Source: Takakia lepidozioides
Taxonomy: Eukaryota > Streptophyta > Takakiopsida > Takakiales > Takakiaceae
Reading direction: 5' to 3'
Assembly (NCBI GenBank): GCA_030704615.1
Contig: CM060733.1
Span: forward strand, 32,612,001-32,676,000
DNA: 64,000 bases
Shown here: in pieces, positions 11,579 through 23,139 of the stretch
Layout: each line of letters begins with the position of its first letter
Position numbering within the stretch: the first letter of the stretch is position 1
Notes under the pieces: generated by a model
Databases searched by the model: none
Told to the model about the DNA's origin: nothing
Seen by the model: only the letters and a program-made list of their open reading frames with translations
Made by a program: the position numbers and the translations under genes

Positions 11579-12359
11579 TGAATGAAGTTGAAGTCGAAGT
11601 GGACGAGGAAAATGGAATGAATGTCACTCTGTTGCAGCTTAGAAGCGGTATACTTGAGATGGATGAAGAGGTCGTGGAGCCCTATATTCTAGAACCATAC
11701 AAACCAATGCAGGAGGAAAATCCACTTGATCCACTGACTACATGCGTAGATCAAGAACGCAGGTTCAATTACATAGCACCATATGTACCTCTCTGTGAGG
11801 CCATACACGATCTAAACATAGCTACATATGGGATCAAAGACATAAATTGCTATGGAATATACCCTTTGCGGGGGGCACTTCCAAATACTCCCACTCGACA
11901 TGCAAAAGAATATAGGGTACAATACATTCTTGGCAAATAAAATTTAGAAAACAATTAAAAAAAAATGGGTACCAATATATCGTGCTTTCAGAATTTAAAT
12001 GAAGATAGGGTCTGGAATATACACTACCAATTCTTGTTTTTTTTCAACTACCAATATTATGGTCCCGATAAAGACCGGGGACGTCTGGTTACTGGTTTAT
12101 TTGCAATGGGTACTTCAAACTCAGGCAGGCTAGACTTGGATTTGGGGACTTAAACTGTTGATGGCACTTGGTTTGCACCTGGTTCGCATCTTAAATTCAA
12201 GTATGATATGACTAATAGTAAATGGATAGACATAGATTCAATCATTAGTTTAATTACAATGACTTTTGACAAAGTTTAGAATGATTATAGCTTGAATGCT
12301 ACGTCCGATGCCCAAGCTTTGGATGAGCTGTTTCTTTCAACCAAGTAATGAATTATTTT
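11579..12359 (+). pseudogene. Unidentified coding remnant, two ORF segments
   Basis: A 120-codon ORF (11579-11940; no ATG at its opening) is acidic at its start and ends NTPTRHAKEYRVQYILGK. A second frame starts at ATG 11966 and reads on through two in-frame stops to TAATGA near 12359. Its text includes GPDKDRGRLVTGLFAMGTSN and GTWFAPGSHLKFKYDMTNSK. Composition and length look protein-coding, but I do not recognise the family and assign no function. The in-frame stops indicate a broken gene or mobile-element remnant. Confidence 0.35.
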
Positions 12360-12520
12360 TACTATAATTTTTTTAAATTCATGTATTGTTTTTCTTTTTG
12401 TATTGTTATTATAGCGTGCCTGAAATTTACTAGCAGCAGCAAAATATAATTAACATAGCCTGTAAGAAAATCCAGCATTTTACAAATTTATGTAAGTATA
12501 AGGTGGCCGATAAAGATCAG

Positions 12521-12554
<34 letters not shown>
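12521..12554 (+). repeat. 34-base poly(A) run
   Basis: An uninterrupted run of 34 A. It could be the tail of a retroposed sequence lying to its left, but no target duplication was recognised. Confidence 0.9.
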
Positions 12555-12558
<4 letters not shown>

Positions 12559-12601
12559 ATCCAAATTACCTTTTTTTCGCAGGTGATATTTAAAATATAT
12601 T

Positions 12602-12779
12602 AGGAGAGGCCCCCGGGGAACATATGTGACAGTGCCAGAGCATGAACAAGTTGATGGGAAACAGGTGCATGCACATTTGCATGAAAAAGAGAATGTCAAG
12701 ACTGAGGTTTATGTTGTGGACGCAAATTCATGCAATGACAGACAAACCCTGGATGAATTTCATCTTATTTCACCCTAGT
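12602..12779 (+). pseudogene. Unidentified ORF fragment ending in double stop
   Basis: An open frame runs to TAGTAG. It reads TYVTVPEHEQVDGKQVHAHL, then EVYVVDANSCNDRQTLDEF. It is too short for family assignment. It lies just right of the poly(A) run, so it is not part of the same transcript-derived insert if the tail is genuine. Confidence 0.25.
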
Positions 12780-13735
12780 AGGAAATAACTCCAATAAGGT
12801 ACTAATTGCGCAACTATCGGGCTCTCTACCCTAGTCATAACGACTGAAGCAAAAGGTTGCAAGACATTAATGAGACGAAGACTGCAAGCAAGGATGTCGA
12901 TGGTTGTGCTGCTCAATTTGACGTCATTGCCATTTGATCGCTCCCGATGCAATCACTCAAATGGTTGTGGATGTTTAAGTTGGAAACTCTTGATTATATC
13001 TTTAAATCATTCCCTGCTTCAACTGTACCCAATCGGTGCCCAGGTTGAGCATCTCTCTATACCACCAAACGGAGACTTCCCTATCTCTTTTCTTCTCCTA
13101 TACTAAGATCAAGGAGGATCAACGGAGTCTACCCTCCAAAACTTTAGTAGTGATTGAGGAACGCAAGGTGAAAAGAGCCTTAATCCTGCCTTGCTGATAA
13201 TTTCGGACGACTATTTTGAGCAGACGGTCCACAATACAGTACTATTCTATTTATTATTTATTTATTTTATATTCTATATATAATGATGATAACTGGATGA
13301 CGTTGGGTCCCTCTACATCTTAGGATTTTTAGTGATCTTATGATATTTTAGATGCATAAAAAAATTATCCTATTATTTTTTGGAAAGAACTGCCCTCAAA
13401 ATTCACTATTAAACAGAGGGAAAAATGACCTTCACATATGTTATATTGTCTCCAGGTACCAACATGACCCTAAGTTTGGTGACAAACTTTGGAACCTTTT
13501 TTTTTTTTGGGAAGAGGGACGGAGCCTCAAAACTTTAATTATTTGAAGGGAAAAAAATTAAAACCCTTTGATGCCCGAAGGCTGTCATAAGGCTTAACAC
13601 ACGGCAAGGCGTGACGGATATCCCAATGAACTATGACTGTGCTGCAGAAATACAACAAAGGGTTCAATGTATGTATGTCACCATATCACATATTGGAATC
13701 CACTCATATAAACAAATGTTTATACCAAACAGGAG
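12780..13735. other. Gene-free AT-rich spacer
   Basis: Short ORFs only. There are AT-rich tracts around 13240-13290 and a T-run near 13500. No supported feature. Confidence 0.4.
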
Positions 13736-13998
13736 CTTGTCCCTTTGACAATACCTCTGTTGAGGTATCACCATATGTGAACCCTAATGTGAGACTATAC
13801 CTCTGTTAGTATACCAAACAGGAGCTTGTCCCTTTTACTATACCTCTGTTGAGGTATCACCATATGTGAACCCTAATCAGCTCAGACTATACCTCTGTTA
13901 GTATACCAAACAGAACCCTCATTTTCAGATTATACCTTTGTAAAGGTATTATCAACATAAGGGACCCTAGCAACCTCAGACTATACCTCTGTTAAGGT
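13736..13998. repeat. Tandem array of short palindromes (TATACCTC...GAGGTAT)
   Basis: The hairpin-forming word ATACCTCTGTTGAGGTAT (7-bp arms, 4-base loop) or close variants recurs about seven times. A larger unit of about 85-95 bp, containing CCAAACAGGAGCTTGTCCC and CACCATATGTGAACCCTAAT, is duplicated. No coding content. Confidence 0.75.
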
Positions 13999-14029
13999 AT
14001 CAACATTGAAATGACTTAGTGAAATTAAG

Positions 14030-14175
14030 GGCATTTGGAGGATTATTTGGAAGATATTTGAGGGCCCTTTGAGGATTGTTTAGAAGATCTTTGGGGTCCT
14101 TGGAGGATTGTTTGGATGATCTTTGGGGTCCTTGGAGGAGTATTGGAGGACACTTCGAAGAGCTTTGATGGACAA
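14030..14175. repeat. Short tandem repeat, about 36-38-bp unit
   Basis: Variants of GAGGATTGTTTGGAAGATCT followed by TTGGGGTCCTTG repeat about four times and degrade at both ends. Confidence 0.7.
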
Positions 14176-14245
14176 AATTGAAGAGCTCTTGAAGGATACT
14201 TGCCACAGCCATTGCTGGAGGGAGAGTGGTGGGATGAGAACATTA

Positions 14246-14696
14246 TGGGATTAGGAATTGCTTTAGTCTCTTCTCCCCGTAGTCTTTCACCCTCTCTGTA
14301 GGCCAAAACTTTCCGTAGGTGGAGGCAAGAGTCAGTCCGGGTTTGGGCTGGGGTGTCTTGCAAGAGCGACACTGTGGAGTGTTTTTGGTGTGGGGGAGTT
14401 ACTGTTTGAATTTTTTACGTTTGGATCCCCTCCACACCTGTATGCTTGATTGTGCACCATGTTAGCTTTGTGTGGGCGCTTGTTTTCATTTGAGGTTGGT
14501 CCGGATTTGATCACCGGCCAATCCTAGAGTATGTTGTCGGTGGTGAGGTTGGAGTGATGACCAGCAAGACCACAAGTGTTTCTTCTATGGTGAGGATGGG
14601 TTGATGACCAGCAGACGAGGGTTTGTGGTGGATGCAGGTACAGGTGCAGGTTTATGTTACGAACCTAGCAGTCTAAGCCATAAGCCGCAACAGGTT
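14246..14696 (+). repeat. Solo or truncated gypsy LTR-like sequence
   Basis: About 450 bp that aligns by eye with 28154-28630, immediately upstream of a gypsy gag. Shared blocks include GTTTGGATCCC, TGTGTGGGCGCTTG, GGATTTGATCACCGG and GTTTCTTCTATGGTGAGG. No gag follows here; instead a MULE-like terminus begins at 14697 right at the end of the shared CGCAACAGGT word. The 5' limit is approximate. Confidence 0.65.
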
Positions 14697-14920
14697 GGGG
14701 GATGCTTCCGCGTGAGCGCGTGAGCCTAGGCGGGCTCACGCCACATCATCAGTTATTGCCACGTTGGCTGACGCCACGTCAGCCGACCTCGGCAGTGTGC
14801 CCGACGCCACGCCACGTCATGCCACGTCATTTTCATAGGCATGGCCCTATAACCGTGGACCGAACAGGCAAATGGGGGCCTATAGCCGCGGATTGCGCAT
14901 TTGACAGACAGGGAACCATG
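14697..14920 (+). repeat. Left terminus of a MULE-like element (related to 42100-53336)
   Basis: GGGGGATGCTTCCGCGTGAGC resembles the 42100 terminus (GGGGGTGCTATTCCGTGAGC). It is followed by the same GTGAGCC...GGGCTCACGCCAC(A/G)TCA cluster. Inside that are two CCTATA(A/G)CCG(T/C)GGA words, matching the CCTATTTCCGCGG words inside the 42100 end. Downstream lies a methyltransferase gene on the minus strand, as in the complete element. The adjacent 9 bp (CAACAGGTT) would be one target duplication; I did not find its partner. Confidence 0.6.
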
Positions 14921-15099
14921 TGTGGGCAACGAGGCGAGGTGCAGAAGAGAGTTTAGGGTTTGTTGGTGAATGTTGCAGAATGATAGTGTTTGTAGAGACT
15001 GAAATGGTTGTGGATGTATTAATGTCCAGGTCATCAGTCTACAATGGTCCTTAGATGATTTAATGCCATGCTAATGTGGTATTTTACGTTGTTGTCATC

Positions 15100-15260
15100 A
15101 GTGTAGAATGGTTGTGGATGAGTTTATGAGGATGAAGCAGAGCCAATGTGGATGGGACACTGCTAATATGGATGAATGGGGATGAATAGTTGTGGACAAA
15201 TGTGGATGAAATATCGTGAATGGATGATAGAGTGGATGAATGTTGAGCGAGGATGTCATT
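15100..15260. repeat. GTGGATGAAT-type low-complexity repeat
   Basis: Variants of TGTGGATGAA recur about eight times with irregular spacing. No coding content. Confidence 0.6.
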
Positions 15261-15741
15261 CTAACATTTATGAAAACCAAGCACAACGATCGATGTCGTT
15301 TATACAAACATTAGAAAATTGTGCCTTAAATCCGTCCTGAAGCATTTGATAAGATTTAATGAATGTCTGGCATTTGGGGAAAGGTAGACAGATGACAGCA
15401 ACATAGAATAAGACAACACAGCAGATGTGAGAGCGATCTTTCATTCTACGACTTTGTCCGAGTGCTTACTGCAACATTCTGGTATGCAGCACGCTCTTCT
15501 TTAGCTGTCCTCTTTAGTGTCGACACATTGCGAGCCATTTCAGCATTACTTATTGCTTATTGCGGCCCCTGCCAATGAGGTAGAAATATGCACATGTATG
15601 TTACGAGAGTACTGCAACTTTCATGGTTTTTCATCAGGACCATTATACAACAACATTCAAAATGATTTGGCTTTCGTTTGTGCATGAGGAGGAATTCCGG
15701 GTCTTACAACATTGTGTAACAGAAATTGACAAAACGTCTGC

Positions 15742-16075
15742 CTTGTTTTCTTGTTTGATCCATAACCAATGTTAGGCATGAGGATCCCGCCTTTGAACTT
15801 GCGCTGAAACCGAGAGTCCATACACCATCCACTAGGTGCACTGTCTTCTTGTTTGAACCATAACCAATGTTACACATCAGGATGTTGCCCTTGAACTTGT
15901 GTTGAACCCGAGAGTCCATAAATCATCCCCTAGGTGCCTTGTATTTTTGTTTGACCCATAACCAATGTTAAGGCATCAGGAGGCTGCCTTTGAACTTGCG
16001 TCAACCGGACCCGAGAGTCAATACATACATCATCCCCTAGGTGCCTTGTCTTCTTGTTTGACCCATAACCAACCA
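15742..16075. repeat. Tandem repeat, unit about 98-108 bp, 3.3 copies
   Basis: Units begin near 15742, 15840, 15938 and 16046. Each starts with CTTGT(C/T)TTCTTGTTTGACC and CATAACCAATGTTA. Each continues with CTTTGAACTTGCG and a GAGAGTC...CATCCCCTAGGTGC block. The array lies between the element's left end and the methyltransferase gene. Confidence 0.8.
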
Positions 16076-16302
16076 TTTGCTGTACATTACAATCAAAGCC
16101 TACAAGCTAGGATATAACTATCCACTGTATGAAGTGCATAGAAGCCACTGTTGTAAATGCATACACGGCACGAAAATGAGAAACCATCTTTTAACGACAT
16201 TACAACGAACAGACACAATTTTTATTACAAAGTTATGGAGGGACACAAAATGTCTGAAACTGTGAACATCTCGAGACCCCCCAAAATGATGAAACTTACA
16301 TT

Positions 16303-19300
16303 TCAGTCACTAGAACTATCCCCTGAAACTTGTGCAGTATCGTCGACGTAAACCCGAGCTCTGAGGTGCCTGTTGTGCTTTCGAGCACATGGGAAAGATA
16401 ACATGAAACTCTGTTGACGAGCAATGGCCTCCGCGTAGTCGGGTAGGATGTATGAACGTGGAGGGCTGTACCACAAGTCATTGTGAATAAAAGAGACGTC
16501 GACCAAAGGAATAGCTTCCAATATCCTGCCACCCAAAGATCCACAATTGCATTAGCCACCATTAGTGGGAAAGGGGGGGCCGTTTTCACGGGAGAAATCG
16601 GATGCTTACAGAAAAACAACTTACTCACATGCGAAATCGTCGTCCAAGACTTTGTCGTCCCCTTCATTGATTTCCACATGCACTATACCCTCATGTTGTT
16701 GGGCGGCAGGTGCCGGCGTTGGCGCTTCCAAGTTATGGAGGAGGTCATTGAAAATGTTCGCATCCCCTTCCATACCAAACAAATGCCTGCCCGCTGCCTT
16801 GCAAGCATGGTACGAAGCTCCTGCAGGACAGAGTTCTCTCAGGACACATATAAACAAATTTTGCACCAAGAAGAAAACACCGCAGCAGGTTGGGGGTGAA
16901 ACCTGTGCCAAGAGTGAGGTCCACGATACGCGCCCCCGGATAGGAACAAGTCTCCACAATTGTTTGAATAAATGTTGGGCTCTGCTCCTTGGCCCCTCTC
17001 CATGGTGTGGAGTTGGCTTTCGCAAGCACACATTGGAATCCACGTAATTGTAGTGCATGTCGTCCACCACTGGATCGAACTTATCGTTGATGAAAGAACC
17101 TCCCCCATGAAGCCTGAACTCCTTCACTGCTGTGGGAGTTGAAGCAGGGTGCACTCTGACGAGGCAGACGGCCTCAAAGAGACGGGTCTACACACAAGAC
17201 AACATGAAGCACATATTAATGAATCCAAAAAAATTCATCTGGAAAGAACAGTGCTTGAAACCTCTAAAAATGAGTGCGTTGACGCACTCATTTCCGCAGG
17301 GGTGAAATGGAACTTCAAATGAAGTAGGCAAGAGAAAGTCGATTACTATTTGTCCGGGACAGTCGCCCTTTGTCAAGTACAGGCTGTTCACACCATTCCA
17401 CGTTTTGATGATTTTCATCCCCGAGGCCTTGAGATAGCTTGCAAGCTCCCGTCGACATTTCGTATTGACCGACTAGATCATTACAAGAACCCCTACATCC
17501 GATAAAAAAAAATTGCAAAATGAAAAGACCCAAAGCCAGTACCTCTCATCAAATGCATTCCATGTTGGGCAAGTGCATGTGGGTAGAATGTCCGATACTG
17601 GCAGCCCATCCGGAATGTCCACAATCACCATGTCGGCACAACATGGTTTCAGAGAACCATTGACCCAACACTGCCCTTTCGAAACCTGAAAACAGACAGA
17701 CGACAAAAATTAAATAACTATCCAAAAGGGAAAACAGTAAAGGAGACAAACAGTGGGAATTGTCTTACCGAGTTAAGGAATGCACACAACTTGCCCCAAG
17801 TTCGAGAGGGTTCTCCAGTGTAACCAAATTTTCTGCTTTCCATCATGGCAAGGAATGAATCATTGACAATCTCGCATTTACATTCTCGCTGGATTCTGGA
17901 TGGGTGCTCCACTGCATCGTATGGCTCAATCCTCCTCTTACGTTTTCGTTCCTTGTTTGCAATTGGGGTCTGCGCTACCTCACCCCCCGCAGTCTCCCCT
18001 TGGATGGCTTTCTCCTTCCCTTTGTCCTTTGTACCCTTTCCCTTTCCCTTCCCTCTCGCATGAGTTTTGTTGGCTGCGGGTTCCTTCTCAGCGAGGTTTC
18101 GCAGATTCCTCTCATGCAATTCCTTGTCAGTAAGAGGGGCCAAAGACTCCGCATTGTTGTTCTGGTTCCGTGTCTGGAACTTATACCAGGGGCAATCTGA
18201 TTTCGAAATGTCTAGATACCAGCAGCAGTCTTTCAGGTGATATCTCCCATAGTCTCTAAAGATGGCTGCCGTGTACATGGTCTGACTGTTAGAGGGGTCA
18301 GACCACAAGTCGATGAAGGCAGGGTACTTACTGAGGTTTTTTCCCGGAATGAGCACGTTCTTGATATACCTACAAAATAAAAGAGGTACACTTTTAGACA
18401 TTGAAGGCAAAAAAGCATATATTGCGGCCCTCCCAAAATGTGTGCGTCGACGCACATAGTTTGGGGTGCACAAATACTTGAGCATGAGGCAACCAAAATA
18501 CACGCACAAGTACCATATGCAAGAATAGGAGAAAACAAAGGGTTCCATATGCAAAAAGATATCCCCTTCTCGGCAGACAGATATTCCATTTAGAACTGCC
18601 AACGAAACATTGAAATCCATGATGGAGGAGAGAGCACATCTGAGTTTGTGGCCCTCTAAAATTGCGTGCATTGGCGCACACAATTTTTCATGGCCACAAA
18701 CTGCCTGTCTACTGATTGCCAAAGATAGTTTTCAAACATAAAACAAAATTAACGAACCTGTATACGACCCTCTTCATGGCTCCCTCCGCCCCTCCATCTC
18801 GGGAAAACTCTCTGAAGAAGCAGTTGCTCCAAGCTGTGGCCTTCCACTACCTCAAGTAATCCTCCAGAGTGTCCTCGGGCACGGTCATGGTAATTTTGTA
18901 GTCATAAAGTTGTTTCTCCAGCACCTTGTTTGCACGAGCTTCAATCTGCAGGTATTCATATGCATGGGTTAGAGTCCATTCATGGGAAGATATTCTCAAA
19001 AATTTCAAGCACAGAAAGTCCTGAAAAGTATCTGGCTCCAGTAGGTGGCTTTGTGCAACCATGTATCAAGAACTTGGTTGCTGAAGGGTTTGATGTGCCC
19101 GGTGTTTTCATCTCTTTCACCCCTAGGGAAACAAAATGTATCCTTGACAGTTGGGTCAGAATTCCAAATCTCCAACCATTTCACTTTCTGGTCAGCTTCC
19201 ACAGCTGCAGTTGACAACTGGTGAAGCTTTTCCTGTGTCATCTCCGGTTTGGTGTTATTGTTCCAGTGGATCCTCACCTGGTTAAGAAACTCGGGACCAA

Positions 19301-20229
19301 AATCAGGGTCAACTATTCTCAGCTGTTTCACGAAAGCGCTCATGAGCTTCTTCTGTATCTCATTCATCGTAAACTTCATGGCTTCCGCCACTCCCTTGGA
19401 CGTCCTCAGACCCTCCGGGTTTTTCAAATAGTACTCCGCTTTTCCTCTCTCTCCAGCTTCAGCTATTTCTTGCTGCAAAACGTAATCCGGAATGAGATCA
19501 CTTGTTACTGACAATATCACAACAGACAATGGAAGGCCAGAGCGATGGAATACTTACAGTGTACATGTACTCCATGAATGCTTCCCTCGTCAGCTTGTAC
19601 CAGGTCCCTGACGTTTTCGATGTCAAACATTTCTTGAATGACTCCGCACTCAAGATGCTCTTGAATGAATTGAGGGGCATCTAGCCGATATTCTGGATCT
19701 TGAATAGTGTGTGAAGAAGGTTTGTTGTCACATGGGCGGTTTCAGTTCCCCTGTCACATACAGTGGTGTGTCGTCAGTGAGTGCTAAAAGCAAACAGACA
19801 ATGAAGGAAAAAATGCGGACAATAACAGGTGAAGAAGACACTTACTTGTTAACGTCGTCCATTGCCGTCAACAATGCAGTGGTGTTTCCCTTGGGATCCA
19901 GCACCATTGAGGCCACAGAGTAGTGCCACTCCTCCTCGGTGCTATGATATCTCTCGATCATGTTCCTCTAGGCAAGCAATCGGTGGTTGTCATCCCAGAC
20001 ATGAAACATCTTGCCAGAGAAAGGCTGGGTGATGAGCCTCTTGCAAATGATAGATTCAAACTCCTCGTTTATCTGTCGCCAGATAGGATCCCAGCCTCCA
20101 ACAATGGATTCGTCCACCAACACCTCTCTGCCAGCGGAGTCTGCCAATGAGACGTAAAAAACAGATTGACCCTCTATGTACCCATGGCAAAAATCCTGTT
20201 CCAACTTTTGAATGTCGTTTGTCAGAGTT
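16303..20229 (-). pseudogene. ParB-like/methyltransferase fusion gene, copy 1 (5' end cut off)
   Basis: Ten minus-strand exons can be placed: 20229-19846, 19750-19558, 19472-19032, 18945-18758, 18369-17769, 17685-17530, 17493-17347, 17187-16903, 16820-16629 and 16465-16303. Their sizes nearly equal those of copy 2 at 42614-46712. The first exon holds the end of a ParB-like domain (KMFHVWDDNHRLLA). Middle exons are Lys-rich with no recognised fold. Late exons give VIVDIPDGLPVSD, FDERYW, YLTKGD, then RIVDLTLGTG and GRHLFGMEGD: a Rossmann methyltransferase with the SAM-binding motif after the catalytic-type motif, as in beta-class DNA methylases. Breaks: an in-frame stop after NHRLLA, a stop in exon 2, a frameshift in exon 8, and an AT where the exon-3 donor should be GT (19031). 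The gene starts abruptly at a TIR insertion (20230-20238); its 5' part matches 41025-41191. Confidence 0.7.
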
Positions 20230-20385
20230 GGTCAAACCCTGGGGGGTGCACTCCTCATTAAATGTACCAGCCAGGTGCGTGCACAGGAGGGGGTATTTTA
20301 AACCCCCCCATGTACAACATTATATATACAGAGGGGGGTTTAAAACACCTTAAATATAATATTACAGGAGGGGGTTGTTGAGTTT
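20230..20385. mobile_element. End of an unclassified TIR transposon with 8-bp target duplication
   Basis: The methyltransferase frame stops at GGTCAAAC (20230-20237), then CCTGGGGGGTGCACTC begins (20238). The same terminus begins at 41192 after GTTCGACC, which is the reverse complement of GGTCAAAC with one transition. The interior holds repeats of ACAGGAGGGGGT and TTTAAACCCCC separated by AT-rich sequence. An 8-bp duplication would suit hAT-like elements, but the ends are not typical. The inner limit is unclear. Confidence 0.6.
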
Positions 20386-20500
20386 TCAGGGGTAGTGTAG
20401 TGGTAAGAACGACGATTAGGCTGCATGGCACCGCGGGATCAATTCCCTCTCCTCCTCTCATCTCCTCTCCCGCGTTCGCCTTCCCTTCCCCGAAGATGGC
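20386..20500 (+). repeat. Possible tRNA-derived SINE head
   Basis: GGTAGTGTAGTGGTAAGAACG resembles a Pol III A box, and GGGATCAATTCC resembles a B box about 35 bases later. The arms do not fold into a real tRNA, so this is at most a SINE remnant. Confidence 0.3.
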
Positions 20501-22140
20501 TGAACAAGATGTGGTGTCGTGCAAGCCTGGCAGCCCTAGAGAAGGGCAAAGAGGTGCATGGGGATATCGTCAAAGCTGGAATTGTACCAAATGTCATTCT
20601 AAACACTGCCCTGGCAGCTCTGGAATAGGGGAAAGAGGTCCATGGCGACATCTTCAGAAATGGAATTGTACCAGCTGTCATTCTGAACAATACCCTAGTG
20701 GACATGTTTGCAAAATGTGGGTGCATCTTGGCGAACAGCCGTGCAAGGATCTGTTCTTGATGTAAGTGAAGAGGGTCGCTCTCAGATGGGAGTGTACACC
20801 GGAAATGTATCAGAAAATGTTTAGTCTTCAGGCTTCCCGCACGTCGGGCATTGACAGGCTACCTCTCATCCCTGCATCTGTTTGTTTGTTCAAATGTACA
20901 CTCCCCGACCTGCATTTCAATTTCAGTCTATTGCCAAGAGTAGAGAGAGCGAAATGTACTCATACGACGTTTGCCATTGCATTGTGGCCATTTACCCAGT
21001 CCGTGCCCAGTTTGGGCGGAACAGGGAGAGGTGTGTGTGAGGGAGAAAATATTCATGATAGCCTTGTGGCCATAGACCCTGCACCCAGATTGGGCAGAAC
21101 AAAGAGGAGGAGAGAGAGTGTCATGACACTGGTTGCTAAAACCTTGCCAGCCCTAGACCCCGCCCCAAAGCAGAAGATGGACATGGCGAGGAGGAAACAA
21201 CAAGTAGGACTGCGAAACCACTTCAATCCATGCCCCATCAAAGGGACCTATCTTCATTTACAAAGTCAAAGGGAGTGTTCGACACTATGGCTGAACGAGG
21301 TGTGGTGTCGTGGAGTGCGGTGCTTGCAGGGTATGCACAACAGGGACGTGGGATGGAGGCTTTGGAGACCTATGAGCAAATGATGTGCGACGGGGTGAAG
21401 CCCGACCACATCACGTTTGTGTGCATTTGCAGTGCGTGTGCAAGCCTGGAAGCCCTGGAAAAGGGCGAAGAGGTGCATGTCAACATCGTCAGAGCTGGAA
21501 TTGTACCAAATGTGATCCTGAACACTGCCCTGGTGGACATGTATGCCAAATGTGGGTGCATGGAGGATGCAAAGGGAGTGTTCGACAATATGGCTGAATG
21601 AGATGTGGCGTCGTGGAATGTAATGATCGCAGGATATGCACAACATGGTTGTCATAGGGAGGTCCTACAACTAGAACGGCTTGAAGCAGTTTGTGTTCTC
21701 TCTGCATGCAGCCACACTGGCCTTCTGAATAAAGGAAGACGCAACTTCGATTCCCTCATTCAAGATCATGGTGTCACTCCGACAGTATAGCACTTTGGCT
21801 GCATGGTGGACCTTCTTGGACGTGCGGGACAACTGGATGAGGCAGTGGACCTGAACGTGCGGCAACATCTATCCTCAAGTGGAATGAACAGGATGCCGCG
21901 ACTTATGTTGCTATCAAACATCTATGCTGTAGCTGGCACGTGGGTTGATACTATAAAGGTGAGAAGAATGATGAAGGTCAGAGGGGTTGAAAAGGAGCCA
22001 GGTCGCTGCTGCATTGAGGTTTGCAACAGGGTGCACACCTTCGTTGTAGATGACAAGTTGCATCCCAGAATTAAGGAAATCCATGCTGAGCTGAGAAGAT
22101 TGTCTGGGAAGATGAAGGTGATTTGCCAGGAGCCGTTTTC
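20500..22140 (+). pseudogene. PPR protein (E/E+ class) pseudogene
   Basis: Pentatricopeptide repeats are readable in pieces: ALEKGKEVHGDIVKAGIVP at about 20540, then GVVSWSAVLAGYAQQGRGME (21298-) and NTALVDMYAKCGCMEDAKGV (21520-). Next come ASWNVMIAGYAQHGC and a C-terminal E/E+ region (DLLGRAGQLDEA; LLSNIYAVAGTW; GVEKEPGRCCIEV; VHTFVVDDKLHPRIKEIHAE). Such proteins bind organellar RNA for editing. Here an opal codon replaces Arg in MAE*DV (21599), an amber codon sits at 21788, frames change near 20500-20750, and 20766-21230 is foreign to the PPR pattern. The copy is dead. Confidence 0.85.
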
Positions 22141-22500
22141 TAGATTACCTATGATTACCTACAAGAAACCTACATGGATAGATGGTCAAGTGGAAGCTGC
22201 AACAGCAACGGCACAATTGATAAAATCAAGCGTTGCTAATGAAGGCACCTTCTTCAACACATTTCACCCTGTTTTTCCCTCTTATCAGAATCGGCCCTAA
22301 ATATCCATATTGAATTCTGCAAGTTAGCTGGTTGAGCGAATCTTTGATAGTTTGGAGTGACTTTGACATGATACTCCCAACTAACAACAGGAAAGTATCC
22401 TAAAAGAGGGGTAACAGAGATGAGGAGAAGCTATGGGATGAATACTTTTCTGACCCCAGTCAATGGTGGGACAACCAAGGCAAAAAGGTGAATGCAAAAA
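22140..22500 (+). repeat. Dispersed repeat attached to the PPR 3' end (family R1)
   Basis: This stretch reads TYKKPTWIDGQVEAA... and later a NIHIEFCKL-like text. Its reverse complement appears at about 33905-34360, and parts of it reappear at 22790-22980 and 23025-23135. It is a diverged repeat of once-coding sequence, family unknown. Confidence 0.6.
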
Positions 22501-22529
22501 GGTGAATGCCTGTCAGATTACCTGTCATT

Positions 22530-22780
22530 CTGAACACTATGGCTGAACGAGATGTGGTGTCGTGGATTGTGATGTTTGCAAGGTATGCACAACAGGGGTG
22601 CGGGATGGAGGCTTTGGAGACCTATGAGCAAATGATGGGGGAATGGGTGAAACCGCCCACATAACGTTTGTGTGCGTTTGCAGTGCGTCTGGCAGCCCTG
22701 GAAAAGGGCAAAGAGATCCTTGGTGACATCATCAAATCTGTAATTGTACCAGATGTCATCCTGAACATTACTCTGGTGCA
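22530..22780 (+). pseudogene. PPR fragment
   Basis: Reads MAERDVVSWIVMFARYAQQG and, after a frame change, LAALEKGKEILGDIIKSVIV. One or two repeats of the same PPR family as 20500-22140. Confidence 0.75.
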
Positions 22781-22789
22781 ACTGTGCCG

Positions 22790-23135
22790 CTGCAGCTGCT
22801 GCCTTTAGTTGACCATCTACCCATGCAGGTTTCTTGTAGCTACTGACCCCCACATGGAATCAAGGTAATCTGGAGCTTGAAGTCTAGCCCTCTTGGATGA
22901 ATTTGGACCCACACTCTATCCATGCTCATTCAGGAAAAAACAGGGATAACAGGGAAAAACAGGCTGAAATGTGTTGAAGAAGGTACCTTCATTAGCAGCG
23001 CCTTGTTCTATCAAATGCACTGATGCCGCTGCTGTTTCCAGTTGACCATCTACCCACGCAGCTTTCTTGTAGCTATTGATCCGCAGGGAATCAGAAGTAA
23101 TCTTGTGTTTAAAATCGACCTCTTGGATGAATCGT
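22790..23135 (-). repeat. Two partial copies of repeat family R1
   Basis: TTGACCATCTACCCA(C/T)GCAG(G/C) followed by TTTCTTGTAGCTA occurs at about 22809 and 23042. Each is followed by GGAATCA and CTCTTGGATGAAT words. Both are inverted relative to the copy at 22140. Confidence 0.65.
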
Positions 23136-23139
23136 GTTC

